DNA from: Pseudomonas faucium
GTDB lineage: Bacteria > Pseudomonadota > Gammaproteobacteria > Pseudomonadales > Pseudomonadaceae
Assembly: GCF_021602585.1 (NCBI RefSeq)
Contig: NZ_BQIP01000026.1
Span: 1 to 64,000 of the forward strand
Length of the DNA stretch: 64,000 bases
Direction of reading: 5' to 3'
Part shown: positions 41,274 to 51,673 of the stretch, in pieces
Numbering within the stretch: position 1 is the stretch's first letter
Layout: every line of letters starts with the position of its first letter
Translations under genes and position numbers: made by a program
Notes under the pieces: model-generated
Told to the model about the DNA's origin: nothing
What the model saw: the letters and a program-made list of their open reading frames with translations, nothing else
The model's database searches: none

Positions 41274-41315
41274 AGCCTGGCGCCAAGCGGAAAATCCGCT
41301 CAGCATTGCCAGGCT
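41274..41315 (-). promoter_or_regulatory. pnp leader stem-loop (candidate RNase III site)
   Basis: Outer arms AGCCTGGC (41274-41281) and GCCAGGCT (41308-41315) enclose inner arms AGCGGA and TCCGCT (41286-41300). This double stem lies about 110 nt upstream of pnp, like the E. coli pnp leader hairpin cut by RNase III. Confidence 0.65.
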
Positions 41316-41347
41316 GCCAACCTCGAAGATACGCGTGACGTGTCCAA

Positions 41348-41370
41348 CGAAAACGCTGCCAGGCAGCGTT
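41348..41370 (-). terminator. rpsO terminator/attenuator
   Basis: AACGCTGCC and GGCAGCGTT are perfect 9-bp arms around one base (41352-41370), effectively a 7-bp stem with a 5-nt loop. On the minus strand it is followed by TTTCGTT. It lies between rpsO and pnp. Confidence 0.7.
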
Positions 41371-41415
41371 CTCGAAGCATGCGACACGCCATGCACACCA
41401 CTGACCAGGCCGCTA

Positions 41416-41685
41416 TTAGCGACGCAGGCCCAGGCGACCGATCAGGGCGCTGTAACGAGTGGTGTCTTTGCCCTTCAGGTAATCCAGCAGCTTACGACGC
41501 TGGTTGACCATGCGGATCAGGCCACGACGGGAGTGGTGGTCTTTGCCGTTGGCCTTGAAGTGGCCTTGCAGCTTGTTGATGTTCGCGGTCAGCAGAGCAA
41601 CCTGAACTTCCGGGCTACCAGTGTCGCCAGCGGCTTGCTGGTAGTCGGTAACGATTTGAGCTTTTTCTTCAACGCTGAGGGCCAT
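41416..41685 (-). CDS. rpsO: 30S ribosomal protein S15
   Basis: 89-residue S15, a primary 16S rRNA-binding protein. The sequence ([12 protein letters not shown]..., [37 protein letters not shown]) is complete. The ATG at 41685 has AGGAG seven bases upstream; the longer open frame upstream is leader. It precedes pnp and follows truB after a 149-nt gap that probably folds for autoregulation. Confidence 0.98.
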   Translation of the reverse strand: MALSVEEKAQIVTDYQQAAGDTGSPEVQVALLTANINKLQGHFKANGKDHHSRRGLIRMVNQRRKLLDYLKGKDTTRYSALIGRLGLRR

Positions 41686-41796
41686 GAGGCAACTCCTGAT
41701 TAAACGGATCCCGTCACCGGGGTCCAATAGGCCAGGGACAAATCCCTGTATTAATAAGAAAGGTGTGACCGTGCCTACTGACAGCCACCCTTGTAT

Positions 41797-41828
41797 CCGC
41801 AGGCTTGAGCCGAAGCCTTGGCCTGCGG
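41797..41828 (-). promoter_or_regulatory. Hairpin between truB and rpsO
   Basis: CCGCAGGC (41797-41804) and GCCTGCGG (41821-41828) form an 8-bp stem about 110 nt before the rpsO start, overlapping the last codons region of truB's 3' side. It may end truB transcripts or belong to the S15-responsive rpsO leader; there is no T-tract. Confidence 0.45.
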
Positions 41829-41834
41829 TTTCGG

Positions 41835-42752
41835 TCATTCCGACCGAATCAGTCGACGCGGCGCAATGCGCCCGTCTTCGCTCACTTCACCGATACCGAT
41901 GAAGCGACCGTTGTGATCCTGTACCCGGACCATGCCGAACTGCGGCGCTTCCGGAGCACGCACTGCCTGGCCATGCAGCCAGTAGAACGCACTGTGTTCG
42001 GACAGGCAGACCAGCGGCCAGTCCAGCAGCCCGCTGTCAGAAGGCATCAGGAAGCGATCGAGCGCTTCGTTACCGCCTTCGGCATGGGCCTGCTCGAGTT
42101 CTTCGAGGGTGACCGTCTGTGCCAGCGCGAAGGGTCCGGCATGGGTCCTGCGCAGCTCGGCGACATAGGCGCCGCAGCCCAGGGCCTCACCGATATCCTC
42201 CACCAGGGTGCGAATATAGGTGCCTTTGCTGCAACCAACCGACAGCCGTGCACGGGTGCCTTCGCACTCGAGCAATTCCAAGCGGCCAATAGTAACAGAA
42301 CGCGCCTCGCGCTCCACTACCTCTCCTGCACGTGCCAGTTTGTACAGCGGCTGGCCATCGCGCTTGAGCGCCGAGTACATCGGCGGTACTTGAAGGATCT
42401 CACCGCGAAAACGCGGGATGACCGCTTCCAGATCGGCGCGACCAACGGTCACTTCGCGGGTCTGCAGGACTTCGCCTTCAGCGTCCGCGGTGCTGGTAGT
42501 CTGCCCCAGCTGCATTACCGTTTCGTAGCCCTTGTCGGAATCGAGCAGGTACTGGGAAAACTTGGTCGCTTCACCGAAGCACAGCGGCAGCACGCCGGTG
42601 GCCAGTGGGTCGAGGCTGCCGGTGTGCCCGGCCTTCTCGGCATTGAGCAACCAGCGGACTTTCTGCAGCGCGGCGTTGGAGGTGAACCCCAGCGGCTTGT
42701 CGAGCAGGATGATGCCGCTGACGTTGCGGCGGATACGTTTGACCTGGGCCAC
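41835..42752 (-). CDS. truB: tRNA pseudouridine-55 synthase
   Basis: 305-residue TruB that makes the universal pseudouridine 55 in tRNA T-loops. The catalytic Asp48 is in [16 protein letters not shown]. The motifs [19 protein letters not shown] and [15 protein letters not shown] and a C-terminal PUA-like region follow. It begins three bases after the rbfA stop. Confidence 0.97.
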   Translation of the reverse strand: MAQVKRIRRNVSGIILLDKPLGFTSNAALQKVRWLLNAEKAGHTGSLDPLATGVLPLCFGEATKFSQYLLDSDKGYETVMQLGQTTSTADAEGEVLQTREVTVGRADLEAVIPRFRGEILQVPPMYSALKRDGQPLYKLARAGEVVEREARSVTIGRLELLECEGTRARLSVGCSKGTYIRTLVEDIGEALGCGAYVAELRRTHAGPFALAQTVTLEELEQAHAEGGNEALDRFLMPSDSGLLDWPLVCLSEHSAFYWLHGQAVRAPEAPQFGMVRVQDHNGRFIGIGEVSEDGRIAPRRLIRSE

Positions 42753-42755
42753 CGC

Positions 42756-43154
42756 TTACTCCTTGGTGTCCAGCTCGTCGGCATCCTTGTGCAGGCGGTC
42801 TTCGGCCACTGCACGCTCGATCAGTGCCGACAGGTGTACACCACGGCTGACACTTTCATCGAAGTGGAAATGCAATTGCGGCACGCTGCGCAGCTGCATC
42901 GAGCGGCCCAGGTGCAGGCGCAGGAAGCTGGCGGCGCTGTTCAGTGCCTTGAGCGACTGCTGCACGGCGTCAGGGGTTTCTTCGCCCATGACGGTGATGA
43001 AGACCTTGGCATGGCCCAGGTCGCGGCTGACGTCCACGGCGGTGATGGTCACCAGACCGACGCGTGGGTCTTTGACTTCACGGCGGATCAGTTCTGCCAG
43101 CTCGCGCTGCATCTGATCACCGATACGTTGGGTACGGCTGTATTCTTTGGCCAT
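42756..43154 (-). CDS. rbfA: Ribosome-binding factor A
   Basis: 132-residue KH-like protein needed for late 30S maturation (16S 5' end processing) and cold adaptation. Family features are [48 protein letters not shown] and [17 protein letters not shown]. It follows infB after a 115-nt gap that holds a strong hairpin. Confidence 0.96.
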   Translation of the reverse strand: MAKEYSRTQRIGDQMQRELAELIRREVKDPRVGLVTITAVDVSRDLGHAKVFITVMGEETPDAVQQSLKALNSAASFLRLHLGRSMQLRSVPQLHFHFDESVSRGVHLSALIERAVAEDRLHKDADELDTKE

Positions 43155-43183
43155 TCTTGCTACCTGTAACTTAAAGCGGCAAA

Positions 43184-43213
43184 CGCCCGGTCAAGCTTGA
43201 GCCTGACCGGGCG
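43184..43213 (-). terminator. Hairpin/partial terminator between infB and rbfA
   Basis: CGCCCGGTCA (43184-43193) pairs with TGACCGGGCG (43204-43213), a perfect 10-bp stem. On the minus strand only GTTTG follows, so termination is probably partial and may lower expression of rbfA onward. Confidence 0.65.
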
Positions 43214-43269
43214 CTACCTTCCGAGGCGCTGCCACCGCCCTGCGGCGGGGGCTGGCGCCATGCCCGCCC

Positions 43270-45798
43270 TTAAAGGGTACGAGCAACCTGGACTTTCTCG
43301 AAGACTTCGATCTTGTCGCCGACCTTGACGTCGTTGTAGCTCTTGACGCCAATACCGCACTCCATGCCCGAACGCACTTCCGAGGCGTCGTCCTTGAAGC
43401 GACGCAGCGATTCCAGCTCGCCTTCGAAGATCACCACGTCGTCGCGCAGTACGCGGATCGGACGGTTGCGGTACACGGTACCCTCGATGACCATACAGCC
43501 AGCGATGGCGCCGAACTTCGGCGAACGGAACACGTCACGCACTTCGGCGACACCCAGGATGTTCTCGCGAACATCGCTGCCGAGCATGCCGGTCAGGGCT
43601 TTCTTGACGTCTTCGATGATGTCGTAGATCACGTTGTAGTAACGCATATCCAGACCTTCCTGCTCGACGATCTTGCGCGCACCGGCATCGGCACGCACGT
43701 TGAAGCCGAACAGCACCGCGTTGGACGCCAGCGCCAGGTTGGCGTCGCTTTCGGTGATACCACCGACGCCGCCACCGATCACGCGAACCTGAACTTCGTC
43801 GTTGCCCAGACCGCCCAGCGAACCCTGCAGTGCTTCCAGGGAGCCGCGCACGTCGGTCTTGAGGACGATGTTGAGGGTCTTCTTCTCTTCCTGACCCATG
43901 GTCTCGAAGATGTTTTCCAGCTTGCCGGCGTGAGCACGGGCCAGCTTGACCTCGCGGTACTTGCCTTGACGGAACAGGGCAACTTCGCGGGCTTTCTTCT
44001 CGTCGGCAACCACCGACAGCTCGTCACCGGCTTCCGGCGTGCCGTCCAGGCCGAGGATCTCGACCGGGATCGACGGGCCAGCTTCCTTCACAGGCTTGCC
44101 GTTCTCGTCGAGCATGGCACGCACGCGGCCATAGTTGGAGCCGCACAGGACCATGTCGCCCTGACGCAGGGTACCGTCCTGCACCAGGATGGTGGCCACT
44201 GGGCCACGGCCCTTGTCCAGGCGCGATTCGACGACCACACCACGACCTGGAGCGGTCGGCGTGGCGGTCAGCTCGAGGATCTCGGCCTGCAGCAGGACGG
44301 CTTCGAGCAGTTCGTCGACACCGGTACCCATCTTCGCCGAAACCTTGACGAACGGCGTGTCACCACCCCAGTCCTCGGAGGTCACGCCTTCGACGGCCAG
44401 CTCGTTGCGGATGCGATCGAGGTCGGCACCCGGCTTGTCGATCTTGTTCACCGCGACCACCAGCGGAACGCCAGCTGCCTTGGCATGCTGAACGGCCTCG
44501 CGGGTTTGCGGCATCACGCCGTCGTCCGCCGCCACCACCAGGATGACGATGTCGGTCGCCTTGGCACCACGTGCACGCATCTGAGTGAAAGCTGCGTGGC
44601 CCGGGGTGTCGAGGAAGGTGACCATGCCGCGGTCGGTTTCCACATGGTAAGCACCGATGTGCTGGGTGATACCACCGGCTTCGCCAGCGGCAACCTTGGC
44701 ACGACGGATGTAGTCGAGCAGCGAGGTCTTGCCATGGTCAACGTGACCCATGACGGTTACCACCGGCGCGCGCGACTCGGTCTGGCCTTCGAACTTCAGC
44801 GATTCTGCCAGGGAGTCTTCCAGGGCGGTGTCGCTGACCAGGGTAACCTTGTGGCCCAGCTCTTCTGCGATCAGCTGAGCGGTTTCCTGGTCGAGCACCT
44901 GGTTGATGGTGACCGGGGTGCCCATCTTGAACATGAACTTGACCACTTCAGCGCCCTTGACGGACATCTGGTTGGCCAGTTCCGAGACGGTGATGGTCTC
45001 GCCGATGGTCACGTCACGGATGACGGGGCCGGTCGGGTTCTGGAAGCCATGCTGGTTGCGCTTCTTCAGCTTGCCCTTGCCACCACGACCACGACGAGCG
45101 CCATCGCTCTCTTCGTCGGTAGTGCGCGGCGCGGCACGTGGAGTCGGCGCTTTTTCCTTCTCCTTGACCTTGACCTTGATCGACACACGCGGCGCCTCGC
45201 CACGACGACGGTCGTCATCGCGAGTGCGGCTTTCGTTGCGACGGGTCTCGTCCTTCTTGCGCTCGGCAGCACGGGCAGCGGCGTCTTCCGACGCTGGGGC
45301 CTCGGCAACTACCGGTGCCGGAGCGGCAGCAGGTGCTGGCTCGGCCTTGGCAGCTGGCGCTTGAGCAGCCGCAGGGGCCTCGGCCGCCTGACGACGGGCC
45401 TGCTCTTCGTTGCGCTGGCGAACGTCGGCTTCGACCTTCTCGCGCGCAGCGTTTTCGGCCGCGCGGCGCTCTTCCTGCTCACGCTTCTGCTCAGCCTGGA
45501 TTTCTTCAGGGCTGCGCTGAACGAATACTTTCTTCTTGCGTACTTCTACGCTGATGCTTTTGCTACCGGCGACACGCAGGGTGCTGGTGGTCTTGCGCTG
45601 CAAGGTAATCTTGCGCGGCTCTTCCGCCTTGCTCTTGTGGCTGCTCTTCAAATGGGTCAGCAGAGTCTGCTTCTCATTGTCGGTCACTACCTGACCGGCG
45701 TCGGTGTGCGGCAGACCTGCCTCACGCATCTGCTGCAGCAGGCGCTCTACCGGTGCCTCGACCTCTTGGGCCAGTTCTTTCACCGTGACTTGCGTCAT
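43270..45798 (-). CDS. infB: Translation initiation factor IF-2
   Basis: 842-residue IF-2. The N-terminal IF2_N helical domain ([21 protein letters not shown]) is followed by a long charged, Ala/Glu/Arg-rich linker (about 60-260). The G domain has G1 [10 protein letters not shown]3 DTPGH and G4 NKID. Domains II-IV follow through [10 protein letters not shown] at the end. It delivers fMet-tRNA to the ribosome; the initiator tRNA gene lies upstream in the same cluster. Internal starts for shorter isoforms are possible but not evident. Confidence 0.97.
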   Translation of the reverse strand: MTQVTVKELAQEVEAPVERLLQQMREAGLPHTDAGQVVTDNEKQTLLTHLKSSHKSKAEEPRKITLQRKTTSTLRVAGSKSISVEVRKKKVFVQRSPEEIQAEQKREQEERRAAENAAREKVEADVRQRNEEQARRQAAEAPAAAQAPAAKAEPAPAAAPAPVVAEAPASEDAAARAAERKKDETRRNESRTRDDDRRRGEAPRVSIKVKVKEKEKAPTPRAAPRTTDEESDGARRGRGGKGKLKKRNQHGFQNPTGPVIRDVTIGETITVSELANQMSVKGAEVVKFMFKMGTPVTINQVLDQETAQLIAEELGHKVTLVSDTALEDSLAESLKFEGQTESRAPVVTVMGHVDHGKTSLLDYIRRAKVAAGEAGGITQHIGAYHVETDRGMVTFLDTPGHAAFTQMRARGAKATDIVILVVAADDGVMPQTREAVQHAKAAGVPLVVAVNKIDKPGADLDRIRNELAVEGVTSEDWGGDTPFVKVSAKMGTGVDELLEAVLLQAEILELTATPTAPGRGVVVESRLDKGRGPVATILVQDGTLRQGDMVLCGSNYGRVRAMLDENGKPVKEAGPSIPVEILGLDGTPEAGDELSVVADEKKAREVALFRQGKYREVKLARAHAGKLENIFETMGQEEKKTLNIVLKTDVRGSLEALQGSLGGLGNDEVQVRVIGGGVGGITESDANLALASNAVLFGFNVRADAGARKIVEQEGLDMRYYNVIYDIIEDVKKALTGMLGSDVRENILGVAEVRDVFRSPKFGAIAGCMVIEGTVYRNRPIRVLRDDVVIFEGELESLRRFKDDASEVRSGMECGIGVKSYNDVKVGDKIEVFEKVQVARTL

Positions 45799-45825
45799 GC
45801 ACTTCTCTCCTCAGGCCGCGCCTAA

Positions 45826-47307
45826 TTACTCGAACCAGTGGGCTCGGGCGGCCATGATCAACTTGCCGGCACGCTCTTCGTCGATGCCGTCGATGTCGAG
45901 CAGGTCGTCAATCGACTGCTCGGCCAGGTCTTCGCGGTTAACCACGCCGCGCACCGCCAGTTCCGCCGCCAGGTCCTTGTCCATGCCCTCGAGGGAGAGC
46001 AGGTCTTCGGCCGGATGGGCGTCTGCCAGTTTTTCTTCGGTAGCGATGGCCTTGGTCAACAAACGGTCCTTGGCTCGAGCGCGGAGCTCATTGACGATGT
46101 CCTCGTCAAAGCCATCGATGTTGAGCATTTCTTCCAACGGTACGTAGGCAATTTCTTCAAGGCTGGTAAAGCCTTCGTCGACCAGCACTTGGGCCAGCTC
46201 CTCGTCGACTTCCAGTTCCTCGATGAAATTGCGCAGGATGTCACCGGTTTCGGCCTGCTGCTTGGCCTGGATGTCCTTCTCGGTCATCACGTTCAGGGTC
46301 CAGCCGGTCAACTGACTGGCCAGGCGAACGTTCTGACCGCCACGGCCAATGGCCTGGGCCAGGTTGTCCTCGGCAACGGCGATGTCCATGGCATGGGCAT
46401 CTTCATCAACGATGATCGCCGCGACTTCGGCCGGCGACATGGCGTTGATGACAAATTGCGCCGGGTTCTCGTCCCACAGGACGATATCCACACGCTCACC
46501 ACCCAGCTCGCCGGATACGGCCTGGACGCGCGAACCGCGCATGCCGATACAGGCACCTTGCGGGTCGATGCGCTTGTCCTTGGAGCGGACGGCGATCTTG
46601 GCACGCGATCCCGGATCACGGGATGCAGCCATGACTTCGATGAGGCCTTCGGCGATTTCCGGCACTTCGATGCGGAACAGCTCGATCAGCATCTGCGGCG
46701 CGGTGCGCGACAGGATCAGCTGAGGGCCGCGGTTCTCGGTGCGGATTTCCTTGAGCAGCGCGCGCAGGCGCACGCCAACCCGGAAGGTCTCACGTGGAAT
46801 GATGTCTTCGCGAGCCAGCAGCGCCTCGGCGTTGTTGCCCAGGTCGACGATGACGTTGTCGCGGGTGACCTTCTTGACGGTGCCCGAGATGATCTCGTTG
46901 ACACGCTCGCGGTAGGCGTCGACCACCTGGGCGCGCTCGGCCTCGCGGACCTTCTGCACGATCACCTGCTTGGCGGTCTGGGCGGCGATACGACCGAATT
47001 CGATGGACTCGATCTTCTCTTCGATCACGTCACCCACCTTGGCTTCAGGGTGAGTCTCGTGGATCTTCGCCAGCCAGGTCTCGATGGCCGGATCGTCCAG
47101 ATCGGCTTCGTCGACGACAGTCCAGCGACGGAAGGTTTCGTAGCTACCGGTGTGGCGGTTGATTTCCACACGCAGGTCGACTTCGTCCTCAAAACGTTTT
47201 TTGGTTGCAGTGGCCAGAGCCACTTCCAGCGCTTCGAAAATGACGCCGGGTGGTACACCTTTTTCGTTGGATACCGATTCAACAACCAGCAGTACTTCTT
47301 TGCTCAT
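45826..47307 (-). CDS. nusA: Transcription termination/antitermination factor NusA
   Basis: 493-residue NusA. The N-terminal RNAP-binding domain ([19 protein letters not shown]), S1 domain ([20 protein letters not shown]) and two KH domains ([21 protein letters not shown] and [15 protein letters not shown]) are present. Two C-terminal acidic helix-hairpin repeats of the gamma-proteobacterial type follow. The ATG at 47307 is preferred over a start 21 nt upstream. It lies 27 nt before infB and 59 nt after rimP. Confidence 0.97.
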   Translation of the reverse strand: MSKEVLLVVESVSNEKGVPPGVIFEALEVALATATKKRFEDEVDLRVEINRHTGSYETFRRWTVVDEADLDDPAIETWLAKIHETHPEAKVGDVIEEKIESIEFGRIAAQTAKQVIVQKVREAERAQVVDAYRERVNEIISGTVKKVTRDNVIVDLGNNAEALLAREDIIPRETFRVGVRLRALLKEIRTENRGPQLILSRTAPQMLIELFRIEVPEIAEGLIEVMAASRDPGSRAKIAVRSKDKRIDPQGACIGMRGSRVQAVSGELGGERVDIVLWDENPAQFVINAMSPAEVAAIIVDEDAHAMDIAVAEDNLAQAIGRGGQNVRLASQLTGWTLNVMTEKDIQAKQQAETGDILRNFIEELEVDEELAQVLVDEGFTSLEEIAYVPLEEMLNIDGFDEDIVNELRARAKDRLLTKAIATEEKLADAHPAEDLLSLEGMDKDLAAELAVRGVVNREDLAEQSIDDLLDIDGIDEERAGKLIMAARAHWFE

Positions 47308-47366
47308 CGTACGCCTCGCCTTGCGCAAGCCATTGGGCCCGGAAAGTCCGCCGGGCCCGGCACGTC

Positions 47367-47825
47367 TCAGTCAAAACTGGGAATAATATTGGCCTTGTCG
47401 ATCGAGTCGATCGGCAACAGGAATTCGTGATTGTCCACCTGGACCACAACGTCCTGTTCCTCCACACCGCGGAGGAGGCCCTGGAAGTTACGACGACCTT
47501 CGAAGGGCGTACGCAGCTTGATCTTCACTTGTTCGCCGGCATGCGAGGCAAACTGTTCCAGAGTGAACAGCGGGCGATCCATGCCTGGTGAGGACACCTC
47601 AAGGGTATATTCACTGCTGATCGGATCTTCAACATCGAGGATGGCACTGGCCTGACGGCTGACCGCTTCGCAGTCGTCCACCAGGATGCCGCCTTCCTTG
47701 TCAATGTAGATGCGCAATACCGAATGCTTACCCTGGGATACGAATTCGATCCCCCAGCACTGATAGCCCAGACCCTCGACCACCGGGGCCAACAAGGCCT
47801 GCAACTGTTCTAGCTTGCTCGACAC
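47367..47825 (-). CDS. rimP: Ribosome maturation factor RimP
   Basis: 152-residue RimP for 30S assembly. Landmarks: [46 protein letters not shown], and the C-terminal SH3-like [16 protein letters not shown]. The GTG at 47825 is chosen because GAGGGGG lies five bases upstream; a longer frame to 47876 would run into the terminator before it. First protein gene of the rimP-nusA-infB operon. Confidence 0.95.
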   Translation of the reverse strand: MSSKLEQLQALLAPVVEGLGYQCWGIEFVSQGKHSVLRIYIDKEGGILVDDCEAVSRQASAILDVEDPISSEYTLEVSSPGMDRPLFTLEQFASHAGEQVKIKLRTPFEGRRNFQGLLRGVEEQDVVVQVDNHEFLLPIDSIDKANIIPSFD

Positions 47826-47854
47826 CTGAACCCCCTCGTGCATGCTGTGCAAAT

Positions 47855-47876
47855 AAAAAATGGGCGAAGCGCCCAT
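47855..47876 (-). terminator. Terminator upstream of rimP
   Basis: Minus strand ATGGGC-GCTTC-GCCCAT followed by six Ts. It lies between tRNA-fMet and rimP, about 30 nt before the rimP start, so operon expression must depend on read-through or antitermination, or on a promoter I could not see. A further perfect 9-bp inverted repeat (GCGCCGTTG/CAACGGCGC, 47885-47904) stands just upstream. Confidence 0.88.
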
Positions 47877-47923
47877 CCCTGAAAGCGCCGTTGGACAACG
47901 GCGCCGAAAACTGTTCGGCTAGC

Positions 47924-47945
47924 AAAAAGCCCCTGAAAAGGGGCT
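47924..47945 (-). terminator. Terminator after tRNA-fMet
   Basis: Minus strand AGCCCCT-TTTC-AGGGGCT followed by TTTTTGC, 11 nt past the tRNA 3' end. Confidence 0.85.
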
Positions 47946-47955
47946 CCGCTGAAGC

Positions 47956-48032
<77 letters not shown>

Positions 48033-48097
48033 ACAAAGCTGGGGCGAAAGTATAAGACCGAACCCGTTGCTGGGTCAATCCAACCTCCACCTACGAG

Positions 48098-48118
48098 AAA
48101 GCCCGCTAAAGCGGGCTC
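48098..48118 (-). terminator. Terminator after tRNA-Leu
   Basis: Minus strand GCCCGC-TTTA-GCGGGC followed by TTTCTC, about 14 nt past the tRNA-Leu 3' end and before tRNA-fMet. Confidence 0.75.
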
Positions 48119-48130
48119 TCAAGCTTTAAT

Positions 48131-48216
48131 TGGTACCGAGAAGGGGACTCGAACCCCTACACCCTATGGGCACAACCACCTCAAGGTTGCGTGTCTACCA
48201 ATTCCACCACCTCGGC
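48131..48216 (-). tRNA. leuU: tRNA-Leu (GAG)
   Basis: 86-nt class II tRNA with encoded CCA. The 7-base anticodon loop TTGAGGT gives GAG; a long variable arm (TGCCCATAGGGTG) follows; the T-loop reads GGTTCGAGTCC. It lies 21 nt after secG, as leuU does in E. coli. Confidence 0.96.
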
Positions 48217-48237
48217 AATACTACTTCTTGAAACCCG

Positions 48238-48630
48238 TTACTTCTGCTCTTCGGTTGGAGGAGGTACATCACCAGTGTTGGTGGTTTCGCTCTTCTGCTC
48301 CTGGAGCACCGGTACATCATCATTTACTGCCGGCTTTGGCTGCTTCACTTCCAAGACCGCTGGATCTGGGAGACCCGCCTGGCTCAGCTGGTGAGCTTGT
48401 TGCTTGGCGAAGTATCCTAACCCAAGTGCTGTCAAAAAGAAAGTGGCAGCAAGTATAGCAGTTAATTTACTCAGGAAGGTAGCAGAACCTTGGCTTCCGA
48501 ACACAGTATTTGAAGCACCTGCGCCGAAAGATGCACCTGCTTCCGCACCTTTACCCTGTTGCAACAGAACCAGCACTACAAGCGACAGCGCTGCCAACAG
48601 ATGAAAAACAACGATGACTGTTTCCAGCAT
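48238..48630 (-). CDS. secG: Preprotein translocase subunit SecG
   Basis: 130-residue SecG of the SecYEG channel. Two membrane helices (about 3-22 and 50-70) flank the conserved [33 protein letters not shown] loop. A Pro/Glu/Gln-rich tail ends the protein. The ATG at 48630 comes four bases after the tpiA stop. Confidence 0.95.
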   Translation of the reverse strand: MLETVIVVFHLLAALSLVVLVLLQQGKGAEAGASFGAGASNTVFGSQGSATFLSKLTAILAATFFLTALGLGYFAKQQAHQLSQAGLPDPAVLEVKQPKPAVNDDVPVLQEQKSETTNTGDVPPPTEEQK

Positions 48631-48634
48631 TTGT

Positions 48635-49390
48635 TCAGTTTCCTGCGGCGCGACAAATTGCACCGAATTCGTCTGCGTTCAGGGACGCTCCACCAATGAG
48701 CCCCCCATCGATATCCGGCATGCCGAACAGTTCGGCCGCATTGGCCGCCTTCACGCTGCCGCCGTAAAGAAGCTGCACGTTCGCGGCAACTTCGGCGTCC
48801 TCGGCCGCCAACTGCGCCCGGATGGCTGCGTGCACATCCTGAGCTTGCTGAGGCGAAGCTGTCAAACCTGTGCCAATGGCCCAAACAGGCTCATAAGCAA
48901 TTACTGCATTGGCAAAAGCCTTAACACCGAAAGCATCGATGATACTGCTTAGTTGACGCCCGACAACTTCGAGCGTCTTGCCTGCTTCGCGCTCTTCGAG
49001 GGTCTCCCCTACGCAGAGCACCGGCATTAAACCACTAAGTTGAGCCGCTGCAAACTTGCGATTGAGCACTTCTTCATTTTCACCAAGGATCTGGCGGCGT
49101 TCGGAGTGGCCAATCAACACCAACTTGCAACCTGCTTCAACCAACTGACTCGGTGCAATTTCACCGGTCAGTGCGCCCTGTTCGGGCTGTATTGCAGAAT
49201 TCTGTGCACCTACGGCAATCGCCTTACCCTGCAAACCATCAATCACCTGATTGATGAACAAGGCCGGCGGAAAAACCGCAACTTCGACACCGTTCGGCAC
49301 GGGCATATTGCCCAAACCCTGGATCAGCTCAGCGACGCTGGCGCGGGTACCGTGCATCTTCCAGTTACCAGCTACCATGGGGCGACGCAT
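48635..49390 (-). CDS. tpiA: Triosephosphate isomerase
   Basis: 251-residue TIM barrel. N-terminal AGNWKMHG carries the catalytic Lys, LIGHSERR the catalytic His, and [10 protein letters not shown] the catalytic Glu. The C-terminal [10 protein letters not shown] phosphate loop is intact. It lies between glmM and secG, a common Pseudomonas insertion relative to the E. coli order. Confidence 0.97.
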   Translation of the reverse strand: MRRPMVAGNWKMHGTRASVAELIQGLGNMPVPNGVEVAVFPPALFINQVIDGLQGKAIAVGAQNSAIQPEQGALTGEIAPSQLVEAGCKLVLIGHSERRQILGENEEVLNRKFAAAQLSGLMPVLCVGETLEEREAGKTLEVVGRQLSSIIDAFGVKAFANAVIAYEPVWAIGTGLTASPQQAQDVHAAIRAQLAAEDAEVAANVQLLYGGSVKAANAAELFGMPDIDGGLIGGASLNADEFGAICRAAGN

Positions 49391-49456
49391 GCTTTACCTC
49401 GTCGGTCAAAGTGGGCGCAGATCTTACCCAACCCGATCTGCGCTGGCAAGCCTCTT

Positions 49457-50797
49457 TCAGATACAAACTTCTGCAACCAGTTTGGCCAAGGCCTCGGCAT
49501 GCGTGCGCACCTGGCTTTCGTCGTCGCCCTCGACCATCACCCGCACCAAGGGCTCGGTGCCGGACTTGCGCAGCAACACACGGCCACGCCCTGCCATGTC
49601 CTCGGTCACCTTGGCACTGGCTTCCTTGACTGCCGGGTGCTCCAGCGGGTCGACCTTGCTTGCGCCGAAACGCACGTTGATCAGTACCTGCGGGCACTTG
49701 CGCAGGGCCTGGCGCGCCTGTGCCAGGGTCTCGCCGCGGCGCTTGAGGGCCATCAACACCTGCAGCGCGGCAATGATCGCGTCACCGGTGGTGGTGTGGT
49801 TACAGCACACCACGTGGCCGGAGTTCTCCCCGCCCACCAGCCAGTCGCGCTCGAGCAGTTCGGCCATCACGTAGCGGTCACCGACCTTGGCCCGCACGAA
49901 CGGGATATCCAGGTCCTTGAGCGCCAACTCCAGGCCCAGGTTACTCATCAGCGTACCGACCACGCCGCCCTGGAGCTTGCCACGCTCCTGCAGGTCGCGT
50001 GCGATGATGAACAGCAATTCGTCACCGTCGACGATGGCACCGGTGTGGTCGACCATCAGCACGCGGTCGCCATCGCCATCGAAGGCGATGCCCAGGTCGG
50101 CGTGCCCGACCAGCACGGCGGCCTGCAGCGATTCGATATGGGTCGAGCCACAGCCTTCGTTGATGTTCAAACCATCGGGTTGCGCGTGCAGCACCGTCAC
50201 ATCGGCACCCAGCTCACGGAACACGCTCGGCGCGACCTTGTAGGTGGCGCCGTGGGCGCAGTCGACCACAAGCTTCAGGCCATCGAAGCTGGTGCTGCTC
50301 GGCACACTGCTCTTGCAGAACTCGATGTAGCGACCAGCGGCATCGTTGATGCGCGAAACCTTGCCCAGCTTGCTGGATTCGACCACGGTCATCGGCTGAT
50401 CGAGCAACTCCTCGATCATCAGCTCGACTTCGTCCGGCAACTTGGTGCCCTGGCCCGAGAAGAACTTGATGCCGTTGTCATCGTGGGGATTGTGCGAGGC
50501 ACTGATGACGATGCCGGCTTCGGCATGGAAGGTGCGAGTGAGGTAGGCGATCGCCGGGGTCGGCATGGGGCCGAGCAGCAGCACATCGGCACCCGCCGCG
50601 GAAAGGCCGGCCTCGAGTGCGGATTCGAACATGTAGCCGGAAATACGCGTGTCCTTGCCGACCAGCACGCGGCAATTGCCCTGCTTGCGGAAGGCCATGC
50701 CCGCCGCCCAGCCCAGCTTCAGCATGAAGTCTGGCGTGATCGGGTATTCGCCGACGCGGCCACGAATGCCGTCGGTACCAAAGTATTTTCTGCTCAT
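49457..50797 (-). CDS. glmM: Phosphoglucosamine mutase
   Basis: 446-residue GlmM converting glucosamine-6-phosphate to glucosamine-1-phosphate for UDP-GlcNAc, peptidoglycan and [13 protein letters not shown] opens the protein. The phospho-Ser (Ser101) is in [16 protein letters not shown]; the metal loop is DGDGDR; the sugar loop GGENSGHV and the C-terminal [15 protein letters not shown] are present. The ATG at 50797 fits the family start; 16 nt separate it from folP. Confidence 0.97.
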   Translation of the reverse strand: MSRKYFGTDGIRGRVGEYPITPDFMLKLGWAAGMAFRKQGNCRVLVGKDTRISGYMFESALEAGLSAAGADVLLLGPMPTPAIAYLTRTFHAEAGIVISASHNPHDDNGIKFFSGQGTKLPDEVELMIEELLDQPMTVVESSKLGKVSRINDAAGRYIEFCKSSVPSSTSFDGLKLVVDCAHGATYKVAPSVFRELGADVTVLHAQPDGLNINEGCGSTHIESLQAAVLVGHADLGIAFDGDGDRVLMVDHTGAIVDGDELLFIIARDLQERGKLQGGVVGTLMSNLGLELALKDLDIPFVRAKVGDRYVMAELLERDWLVGGENSGHVVCCNHTTTGDAIIAALQVLMALKRRGETLAQARQALRKCPQVLINVRFGASKVDPLEHPAVKEASAKVTEDMAGRGRVLLRKSGTEPLVRVMVEGDDESQVRTHAEALAKLVAEVCI

Positions 50798-50813
50798 AGG
50801 GACTCCAATGTTC

Positions 50814-51665
50814 TTATTCGGCGTTCTGTACTGCAGCAATCATGCGCACGACATCGACGGTTTCGGCCACATCATGGACGCGCAGGATACTGGCCCCCTT
50901 GGTCATGGCCAGAGCCGCCAGCGCCAGGCTGCCATACAACCGCTCAGCGACCGGACGATCCAGCGTCAGGCCGATCATGCTCTTGCGTGAAACGCCCACC
51001 AGTAGCGGGCGACCGAGGCGATAAAGCGCCTCCATGTGTTTGAACAGGCTCAGGTTGTGCGCCAGCGTCTTGGCGAAACCGAAGCCTGGGTCGAGGATGA
51101 TGCGTTCCTCGGCAATGCCAGCCGCCGCGCAGGCGGCCATGCGCTGTTCAAGATAACGCGTTACATCCGCGGTTACATCTTCGTAATGCGGGTCATCCTG
51201 CATGTTTCCAGGTTCGCCGCGCATGTGCATGAGGCACACCGGCAAGCCGGTATCTGCCGCTGCATCCAGGGCGCCGTCGCGCTCCAGGGCCCGCACATCG
51301 TTGATCAGGCCCGCACCGAGGCGTGCCGACTCGCGAATCACGGCAGGCGTTGAAGTATCCACGGAAATCACCACATCGAGGCGACTGTTGATAGCCTCGA
51401 CCATCGGCGCCACCCGCTCCAACTCTTCGGTCACCGATACCGCGCGAGCGCCAGGGCGCGTCGACTCCCCGCCGATATCGATCAGCGTGGCACCCGCCGC
51501 GACCATGGCCTCGGCATGGCGCAACGCTTCGTCACGCTGGCTGAAGCGCCCGCCATCGGAGAAGGAATCGGGAGTGATATTGAGAATACCCATGACATGG
51601 GTACGGGACAAATCAAGAACCCGGTTGCCGCAAGGCAACCGGGTCGGGTACAGCTTCGAGCTCAT
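50814..51665 (-). CDS. folP: Dihydropteroate synthase
   Basis: 283-residue TIM-barrel enzyme joining the FolK product with p-aminobenzoate; target of sulfonamides. Landmarks: [35 protein letters not shown], and the C-terminal RVHDV. Eight bases separate it from ftsH, with glmM next. No duplication or insertion of the kinds linked to sulfonamide resistance is apparent by eye. Confidence 0.97.
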   Translation of the reverse strand: MSSKLYPTRLPCGNRVLDLSRTHVMGILNITPDSFSDGGRFSQRDEALRHAEAMVAAGATLIDIGGESTRPGARAVSVTEELERVAPMVEAINSRLDVVISVDTSTPAVIRESARLGAGLINDVRALERDGALDAAADTGLPVCLMHMRGEPGNMQDDPHYEDVTADVTRYLEQRMAACAAAGIAEERIILDPGFGFAKTLAHNLSLFKHMEALYRLGRPLLVGVSRKSMIGLTLDRPVAERLYGSLALAALAMTKGASILRVHDVAETVDVVRMIAAVQNAE

Positions 51666-51673
51666 AGATGCCC

